NCBI GenBank assembly: GCA_017578085.1
Contig: PKQR01000032.1
Coordinates: forward strand, 1-18,191
Direction: 5' to 3'
From: Bacillota bacterium
Lineage (GTDB): Bacteria; Bacillota; Limnochordia; Limnochordales; ZCTH02-B6
Length of the DNA stretch: 18,191 nucleotides
A program made the position numbers and the translations under genes. The notes beneath the pieces are model-generated. The model worked only from the letters and a program-made list of their open reading frames with translations. It did not search any database and was not told the DNA's origin. This document shows, piece after piece, positions 13,508 through 18,191 of this stretch (the first letter of the stretch is position 1; each line of letters begins with the position of its first letter).

Positions 13508-14497
13508 TCAATGCTGCACCCGTTCTTGCGACCGCACGATCCGGCACCCGTCGGGCCGGAACCGGCACACCTGCACAAAGGGCGCAACGCCCTTGAGGCT
13601 TTGGGCCAGCGCTTCCGCATGGTCTTCGTCGGCCGCAAGGCCGAATACGCTCGGGCCGCTGCCGCACATCACCGCGCCAAGGGCGCCGGCCTCCAGCACC
13701 CTCTGGCGCAGCTCGAGGATCTGCGGGTAAAGGCGCACCGCCGCCGGCTCGAGATCGTTGTAGAGCAGGCGGGCCACCGCATCCACGTCACCGCGCCCGA
13801 GCGCCTCGGCCATGGCCGCCGCCCGCCCCTTGCCGTCCGGCAGAAACCGGCCATGCGTTACGCCCGCAAGACCCACCGGCCCGTTGTCGTTGCCGCCGGC
13901 GCCGGCCATCGCCTCCGCGTACAGCTGGTCGTACACGCGGTACACCGCCGCGGTGGACACCGGGAAACCAGGGTTGACAACAACGCCGCACAAGGGCGCC
14001 GCAGCCGGCACCGGCTCCAGCTCCTCGCCGATGCCCCTCGCGATCGCGGTGCCGCCATGCAGGCAAAACGGCACGTCGGCGCCGATCCGCACGCCAATGC
14101 GGGCCAGTTCCCTCTGGTCGAGGCCCAGCCCCCACAGCGCGTTGGCCCCGATCAAGGCTGCCGCCGCATCGGCGCTGCCGCCGCCCAGGCCCGCCGCAAC
14201 GGGGATGCGCTTGTGGATCCGGATCTCCAAGCCGCCCGGGCCCTGCCGTCCCGGCGGCAAGGCGGCGCGCAAGGCCTCCACGGCCCGCACCGCCAGGTTG
14301 GTCTCGTCGGTGGGCACGCCCGGGCTCGTGCAGTGGACCACCGTGCCGCCGCTGGCCGGCGCGAGCTCCACGCAGTCGGTGAGGTCGAGGGCCTGCATGA
14401 CGCTCTCGATCAGATGATATCCGTCCGGACGGCGGCCGTTGACCGCCAGGGTCAAATTGAGTTTGGCGGGCGCCTCAATGGAGAGCAAGGCCGTCAA
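13508..14497 (-). CDS. ispE: IspE, 4-diphosphocytidyl-2-C-methyl-D-erythritol kinase
   Basis: GHMP kinase of the non-mevalonate (MEP) isoprenoid pathway, phosphorylating CDP-methylerythritol with ATP in the cytoplasm. The catalytic residues are present: Lys12 in APAKLNLTL and Asp141 in IGADVPFCLHGG. The ATP loop PVAAGLGGGSADAAAAL spans 99-115, and the C-terminal MCGSGPSVFGL is at 277-287. At 329 residues it is longer than the usual 280-295; the extra lies around residues 194-226 (Gly/Asn-rich, then THGRFLPDGKGR). The start is an unusual TTG at 14497, immediately after the TAG of the carboxypeptidase gene (TAGTTG), with GCGGGAG just upstream; a second TTG four codons on is an alternative. The tight junction indicates co-transcription with the upstream gene. 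Confidence 0.95.
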   Translation of the reverse strand: MTALLSIEAPAKLNLTLAVNGRRPDGYHLIESVMQALDLTDCVELAPASGGTVVHCTSPGVPTDETNLAVRAVEALRAALPPGRQGPGGLEIRIHKRIPVAAGLGGGSADAAAALIGANALWGLGLDQRELARIGVRIGADVPFCLHGGTAIARGIGEELEPVPAAAPLCGVVVNPGFPVSTAAVYRVYDQLYAEAMAGAGGNDNGPVGLAGVTHGRFLPDGKGRAAAMAEALGRGDVDAVARLLYNDLEPAAVRLYPQILELRQRVLEAGALGAVMCGSGPSVFGLAADEDHAEALAQSLKGVAPFVQVCRFRPDGCRIVRSQERVQH

Positions 14498-15679
14498 CTA
14501 CTCCCGCCCGGAGACCACGTCCCGCAGCCAGCGGAAGCTGCGCACGAGGAAATTGGCCCGGCCCATGTCCGCGGCGGCGATGGCCGGCACGCGGCCGACT
14601 TCCTCATCGCCCACATAGGCCACGATCTCACCGACCACCTCGTCCACGGCCACGGGGGCCGCGAGGTCTTCCCGGGGGATGATTTGGTACGTGACCCGGT
14701 TGACCTCCGCCCGGTGGAGGAACGCCCGCAGGTCCTCCCCCGCCCGGACCGGCAGCTGCTCCTGGACGCCGTCGGGCAGGCGCACGCTGCCGGCGGCCTG
14801 GCCCTTGGGCAGCACCACATGCCACCCGAAGTTATTGAAGCCGTAGTCCAAGATCCGCGCCGACTGCGAGACGCGCGCCTCGTCGCTGTCCGCGCGCATG
14901 ACGACCGAGATCAGGCGCACGCCGTTGCGCTGGGCGGTGGCCACCAGGTTGTAGCCGGCGGCCTCCGTCCAGCCGGTCTTGAGCCCGTCGGCGCCGGGAT
15001 AGCGCAGGATGAGCCGGTTGGTGTTGATGAGATCAAAGCGCGGCCTGTTGGCCGTCGCCTCCCGGAGGGTCTCCTGCCAGGTGGAGGTCAGCTCCAGGAC
15101 CTGCGGATACCGGGTGATCAGCTCGCGCGCCAGGATGGCCACGTCCCGGGCGGTGGTCAGGTTGGGCTCCGCCCCGGCCGGTGCGGGAAGGCCGGCAGCG
15201 TTCACGTAGCGGGTGTTGGTCATGCCCAACTCCCGGGCTTTGGCGTTCATGGCCGCCACGAAAGCGGGTTCGTTGCCGGCCAGATGCTCGGCCACGGCCA
15301 CCGTGGCGTCGTTGGCCGACTGAATGGCGATGGCCTTGAGCATTTGCAGCAGCGTAAAGCTCTCGCCCGGCGCCAGCATGGCCGTGGACCCGCCGACGCT
15401 GGCCGCATGACGGCTTGCCACGACCCGGTCGTTCCACGTGGCGATGCCGTTTTCGACCGCCTCATAGACGAGCAGCATCGTCATCATCTTCGCGAGGCTG
15501 GCCGGTTCCGTCTGCATGTCCGGATTCTTGGCCCAGAGGATCCGCCCCGTGCTGGCCTCCATCAGCAAGCCGATTTCGGCGGGGATGTCAAAGGTCAGCT
15601 GGGCCTGGACCGGCCCGCCGCTGCCGAGTAGGATGAGCATGAACAGCACAAGGGAGAAACCACACGCACGCTTGAACAC
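14498..15679 (-). CDS. D-alanyl-D-alanine carboxypeptidase (DacF/DacA-type penicillin-binding protein 5 family)
   Basis: Trims the terminal D-Ala from peptidoglycan stem peptides outside the membrane. From GTG 15679 there are 393 residues; GGAGG (15688-15692, minus) lies 8 bases before it and only 2 before an alternative GTG at 15685. The signal peptide is about residues 1-26 (MFKRACGF, hydrophobic core, ending PVQA). All three serine-peptidase S11 motifs are present: S61-LAK64 in PASLAKMMT, S121-A-N123 in QSANDA, and K234-T-G in GLKTGWT. A PBP5-type C-terminal beta domain follows, and the last 20 residues (FLVRSFRWLRDVVSGRE) look like an amphipathic membrane anchor. It heads the run with ispE. 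DacF (sporulation) versus DacA (vegetative) cannot be decided by eye. Confidence 0.94.
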   Translation of the reverse strand: MFKRACGFSLVLFMLILLGSGGPVQAQLTFDIPAEIGLLMEASTGRILWAKNPDMQTEPASLAKMMTMLLVYEAVENGIATWNDRVVASRHAASVGGSTAMLAPGESFTLLQMLKAIAIQSANDATVAVAEHLAGNEPAFVAAMNAKARELGMTNTRYVNAAGLPAPAGAEPNLTTARDVAILARELITRYPQVLELTSTWQETLREATANRPRFDLINTNRLILRYPGADGLKTGWTEAAGYNLVATAQRNGVRLISVVMRADSDEARVSQSARILDYGFNNFGWHVVLPKGQAAGSVRLPDGVQEQLPVRAGEDLRAFLHRAEVNRVTYQIIPREDLAAPVAVDEVVGEIVAYVGDEEVGRVPAIAAADMGRANFLVRSFRWLRDVVSGRE

Positions 15680-15731
15680 AGTCACAGCCTCCGCATCCCC
15701 TTGGATCCTCTAGCGAATTCCGCACCTGGTA

Positions 15732-15769
15732 CCGATCTCCTGCCGCTCGCGTTCCGATCTCCTGCCGCT
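15732..15769. repeat. Direct repeat in the divergent intergenic region
   Basis: CCGATCTCCTGCCGCT occurs exactly at 15732-15747 and 15754-15769, a period of 22 bases, about two helical turns. The pair lies 50-90 bases upstream of the carboxypeptidase start on minus, where a promoter or regulator site for that operon would be expected. No clear -10/-35 pair for the minus operon was found in the 15686-15953 gap. Confidence 0.7.
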
Positions 15770-15884
15770 GCGGGTTGGAGATTGTTTCCTCAGCCGAAAA
15801 CCGCCTGTGCGCCCAAACCGGCCCGCCGCAGCCGCACCGCACCTGGCCTCGCACCCAACCCTCACCCCGCGCGCCGGCCGCCCC

Positions 15885-15914
15885 GCACGCGCCTGCGGGC
15901 CGGGGCATACAATG
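15885..15914 (+). promoter_or_regulatory. Possible mother-cell sporulation promoter (sigma-K/sigma-E type) for the L,D-transpeptidase gene
   Basis: CATACAAT at 15906-15913 matches the CATA-type -10 element of sigma-E/sigma-K promoters, and CAC at 15886-15888 sits about 17 bases upstream, as in the short sigma-K -35 element. Transcription would begin near 15921, about 33 bases before the start codon. The -10 sits in a small palindrome (GGCAT-ACA-ATGCC). No vegetative -35 is present. The match is short, so this is tentative. Confidence 0.35.
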
Positions 15915-15953
15915 CCGAGCGAGGGCGCGCCGCCGGCTGGAGGTGCATGGAGG

Positions 15954-16625
15954 ATGTGGCACGGGAGACTCACGCTGCGGCCCGGCGCCCGGGGTCCGGC
16001 CGTGCGGGCGCTGCGCTGGCGCCTAAGCTCCTTTGGTTGGGCGGTGGGCAGCGGCGACGGTTTCGACACGGAGCTCGAGGCGGCCGTGCGGGACTTCCAG
16101 GAGTTTTGCGGCCTGGCACCCGACGGCATCGTCGGACCGGCAACGTGGCGGGCGCTGTACGCCCGCGCCGCGGGAGCGACCCCAGAAGGCCCGGGACCGG
16201 ACCGTCTCGCGCTCTGGGCCGGCCTCGCGCCGCCCGCAGCGTGCACGGGCGTCCTGCCGCGCTCGCCGTGGGCGCCCGGGCATGATGAGTTCCCGGCCGT
16301 CCGCATCGAAGTCCGTTTGCAGGATCGCCTGCTCATCCTCCACACGCCCGGCGGGTCCGCCGCGTTTCCGGTGGCCGTGGGCCGCCCCGACGCGCCGACG
16401 CCTGTCGGCCGCTTCGCCGTCGCCGAGCTGATCGCCAATCCCGGCCCGCCCTTGGGCACCCGCTGGATCCGACTGAAGCCCGACGACTGCAGCATCCACG
16501 GCACCGACGAACCGTGGCTGGTAGGCGCCGCGGCCACCCCCGGCTGCCTGCGGATGTATAACAAGGACGTGGAGTATGTCTTCCACCGCGTTGCCCCCGG
16601 CACGCCTGTGGACATCCTTCCCTAA
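15954..16625 (+). CDS. L,D-transpeptidase (YkuD) with N-terminal peptidoglycan-binding domain
   Basis: 223 residues from ATG 15954; GGAGG occurs 10 bases upstream and again immediately before the ATG. Residues about 5-70 are a PG_binding_1 domain (LRPGARGPAVRALRWRL, FDTELEAAVRDFQEFCGLAPDG, IVGPATWRALYA). Residues about 115-223 are a YkuD catalytic domain: TPVGRFAV (149-156), His182 in SIHGTDEP, and Cys198 in ATPGCLRMYNKDV, 16 residues apart as expected. The motif before the catalytic Cys is T-P-G-C rather than the common S-H-G-C. YkuD enzymes form 3-3 crosslinks or modify peptidoglycan. No signal peptide or membrane segment is visible, which is unusual for an exported wall enzyme but known for some spore proteins. 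It is divergent from the carboxypeptidase operon. Confidence 0.9.
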   Translation: MWHGRLTLRPGARGPAVRALRWRLSSFGWAVGSGDGFDTELEAAVRDFQEFCGLAPDGIVGPATWRALYARAAGATPEGPGPDRLALWAGLAPPAACTGVLPRSPWAPGHDEFPAVRIEVRLQDRLLILHTPGGSAAFPVAVGRPDAPTPVGRFAVAELIANPGPPLGTRWIRLKPDDCSIHGTDEPWLVGAAATPGCLRMYNKDVEYVFHRVAPGTPVDILP

Positions 16626-16758
16626 GGCCGCCTCACCGCGCCCGTGGAGGAGTTGAAGCGCCCGGCGGAAAACTGGTGAGGTGGCGCACTAACACACCGT
16701 TCGCGGGCCTGCGGCTGGCGCCGCCCGCAAGCGGCTTTCACAGGGAAGGTGAACGGCC

Positions 16759-17757
16759 GTGGCACTGTCCATGGGCAAGCTGCGGGGACTGCAGCAAGTG
16801 TCGACCGAGCACGGGATCTTCGCCATCCTCGCGTGCGACCAGCGGGGGGCCCTCAAGCGCATGATGGAAAAGGCGGGACGCACCCCGATCACCTACGAAG
16901 CCGTCGTGCAGATGAAGCACGACATCGTCGCGCCGCTCGCGCCCTTTGCCACGGGCGTCCTCTTGGATCCCGAATACGGCGCGGCGCAGCTCGTCACGCG
17001 CGGCGCGCTGCCCGGGCGGGTGGGCCTGGTGGTGGCGCTTGAGGAAACCGGGTATGAGGAACGGGAAGGCGACCGGTTGACCCGGCTGCTCGAGCATTGG
17101 AGTGTGGCCAAGATCAAGGCCATGGGCGCGGCCGCCGTCAAGCTGCTGGTGTACTACAACCCCCGCCGGGAAGCTGCCGCCGCCTACCAGCGGGAGCTGG
17201 TGGCCCAGGTGGCCCGGGAGTGCCAGGCCTACGACATCCCCTTCATGCTGGAGCCCGTGACGTATCCGTCCCGCGACGGCGATGAGGAGGCCTTCATCCG
17301 GGAGAAACCGGACCTGGTGGTGGAGACGGCCCGGCACATGAGCGAGTTCGCGGTGGATCTGCTCAAGATGGAGTTTCCCGTCCACCCCGCGGCAGGAGAC
17401 GATCCGGGGCTGTGGCGCGAGGCGTGCCAGCGGCTGGATGAGGCGTGCCGGGTGCCGTGGGCCCTGCTTTCCGCCGGCGTCGACTTCGACACGTACTGCC
17501 GGCAGCTGGAAACCGCCTGCCGGGCGGGCGCGTCGGGCTTCGTCGCCGGGCGGGCCATCTGGCGCGAGGCGGTCGAGATGGCCGATGGAGCGGCGCGGCA
17601 GCAGTTCCTGGCCGAGACGATGCCGGCCCGGCTGCGGAAATTGGTGGACATCGCTTCCGAGCACGGCCGCCCGTGGCACGCCCGCGCGTCCCACGCCTAC
17701 ACCGCGGCCGACGCGCCGCCGGACTGGTACGCGTCGTATCCCGGTTTCACCGGCTGA
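16759..17757 (+). CDS. LacD-family class I aldolase (tagatose-1,6-bisphosphate aldolase-like)
   Basis: 332 residues, starting at GTG 16759 with GGAAGG 9 bases upstream; ATG 16771 is a possible internal start. Motifs: FAILACDQRGALKRMM (21-36), VLLDPEYGAA (67-76), VALEETGYE (92-100), AVKLLVYYNP (126-135), IPFMLEPVTY (160-169), and DLLKMEFPVHP, whose Lys203 aligns with the Schiff-base Lys of LacD. C-terminal GASGFVAGRAIWREAV is the family phosphate-binding end. Known members split tagatose-1,6-bisphosphate or related ketose/deoxy-ketose phosphates into two trioses. No lactose/galactose genes, sugar kinase or PTS genes are in the window, so the natural sugar phosphate is uncertain. It follows the L,D-transpeptidase gene by 133 bases in the same direction. 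Confidence 0.92.
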   Translation: MALSMGKLRGLQQVSTEHGIFAILACDQRGALKRMMEKAGRTPITYEAVVQMKHDIVAPLAPFATGVLLDPEYGAAQLVTRGALPGRVGLVVALEETGYEEREGDRLTRLLEHWSVAKIKAMGAAAVKLLVYYNPRREAAAAYQRELVAQVARECQAYDIPFMLEPVTYPSRDGDEEAFIREKPDLVVETARHMSEFAVDLLKMEFPVHPAAGDDPGLWREACQRLDEACRVPWALLSAGVDFDTYCRQLETACRAGASGFVAGRAIWREAVEMADGAARQQFLAETMPARLRKLVDIASEHGRPWHARASHAYTAADAPPDWYASYPGFTG

Positions 17758-17825
17758 GCCAAACCCGCCACACGCGAAAGCGTTCGAAGCGCCCGGCGCC
17801 AGCCGCCCTGAGGCGGGCAACCGTA
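17758..17825. other. Convergent gap between the LacD-like gene and the SPOCS-LysM gene
   Basis: This 68-base gap separates two converging genes. A small hairpin CCGCC-CTGA-GGCGG (17803-17816) is visible, with no T run on either strand, so it is only a weak terminator candidate. A CGC-GAAA-GCG tetraloop element (17773-17782) is also present. Confidence 0.4.
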
Positions 17826-18191
17826 TTAGGCGCTCAGGGGCGCGGAGGGCCCGCGGCGGGGGATGCACAGCTTGCGGCCGGCGGGCAACGGCCCTTCCTG
17901 ATCTTCGAGCCACGGGTTCGCGGCCACGATCCGGTCCACGTCCGTATGATACCGGTGGCTCAAGGCCCACAGGGTGTCGCCCTCCTGGATGACCACGAAC
18001 GTCCACGTGGGCGGATCCGGGTCCGGCGGGGGCACGGCCACGGCCTCCACCACCGCCATCCGCGCCGCGGTGCGCCCGACCCGGACTTGGGCAAGCAGCC
18101 GCACCTGGGCTTCGACGGTCTCGCGGTTGATGAGGTCCAGCGCCACGTCCTCGACCTGCACCCGTGCGTCCGCCTCAAAGCCCGGCTCGGT
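17826..18191 (-). CDS. SPOCS (DUF3794)-LysM protein, C-terminal part (runs off the right edge)
   Basis: The frame is open from the right edge to the stop at 17826, giving 121 residues. The first 45 or so (EPGFEADARVQVEDV, LINRETVEAQVRLLAQVRV) look like the end of a SPOCS/DUF3794 domain. A Pro/Asp linker (PPPDPDPP) follows, then a LysM domain FVVIQEGDTLWALSHRYH, IVAANPWLEDQ, LPAGRKLCIP. The SPOCS-LysM architecture is that of clostridial/Bacillota spore-coat morphogenetic proteins related to SipL, and such a gene is often found upstream of ispE. The true start is beyond the window; a GTG at 18161 is internal to the domain. The protein supports a spore-forming organism. Confidence 0.85.
   Translation of the reverse strand, partial: TEPGFEADARVQVEDVALDLINRETVEAQVRLLAQVRVGRTAARMAVVEAVAVPPPDPDPPTWTFVVIQEGDTLWALSHRYHTDVDRIVAANPWLEDQEGPLPAGRKLCIPRRGPSAPLSA

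Noticed and set aside
13502..15631. A 709-residue plus-strand open frame
   Set aside because: It is the shadow of ispE and the carboxypeptidase gene on minus, whose catalytic motifs are all present.
15700..15720. GGATCCTCTAG followed by GAATTC resembling a cloning-vector polylinker
   Set aside because: The similarity to a polylinker stops after about 11 bases and the flanks are ordinary GC-rich intergenic sequence; chance restriction sites explain it better than contamination.
16738..18006. A 422-residue minus-strand open frame opposite the LacD-like gene
   Set aside because: It is antisense to a well-conserved aldolase and overlaps the SPOCS-LysM gene in another frame; no protein motif is visible.

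Overview
The window looks like a piece of the chromosome of a GC-rich, spore-forming, probably thermophilic Bacillota (Limnochordia-, Symbiobacterium- or Thermaerobacter-like; this placement is inference). Three things point that way. The housekeeping order SPOCS/LysM protein - ispE - GntR - NTP-transferase - purR - glmU is typical of Bacillota. Gram-positive AGGAGG-type ribosome binding sites stand before most genes. Sporulation and cell-wall genes are present. Almost everything lies on the minus strand; the exceptions are a tRNA-Gln, an L,D-transpeptidase and a LacD-type aldolase.

Layout, left to right. (1) 1-470: the N-terminal third of glmU (minus), running off the left edge. (2) 706-881: a self-contained tRNA-Gln(UUG) unit on plus, with consensus promoter, encoded CCA and a hairpin terminator. 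(3) 967-10236: a minus-strand catabolic block. Read in its own direction it encodes a class III CoA-transferase, an acyl-CoA dehydrogenase, the two subunits of a class I fumarase-type hydro-lyase, a CitE-like lyase, two halves of a split MaoC/HTD2-type hydratase, a TAXI substrate-binding protein and a fused TRAP permease. A GntR/FCD regulator sits upstream at 10366-11040, and a perfect 10-bp inverted repeat (10304-10325) lies between regulator and block. (4) 11042-15679: the housekeeping run purR, NTP-transferase, a second GntR/FCD regulator, ispE and a D-Ala-D-Ala carboxypeptidase, on minus, mostly tightly packed. (5) 15954-17757: a small L,D-transpeptidase and a LacD-like aldolase on plus. 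(6) 17826-18191: the C-terminal end of a SPOCS(DUF3794)-LysM spore protein on minus, running off the right edge.

How the genes may work together. The block at 967-10236 has the parts to import an organic acid (TAXI-TRAP), activate it by CoA transfer, desaturate it (acyl-CoA dehydrogenase), hydrate the enoyl-CoA (MaoC pair) and cleave the beta-hydroxyacyl-CoA (CitE-like lyase) to a 2-oxoacid plus a short acyl-CoA. The fumarase-type enzyme would handle a free unsaturated or hydroxy-dicarboxylate. This matches the logic of the known itaconate, mesaconate, citramalate and methylmalyl-CoA routes. A branched C5-dicarboxylate such as methylsuccinate, mesaconate, itaconate or citramalate is the leading but unproven guess. 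The block lies between purR and glmU, which are near neighbours in many Bacillota, so it looks like an insertion into a conserved neighbourhood. No transposase, integrase, CRISPR array or phage gene was seen.
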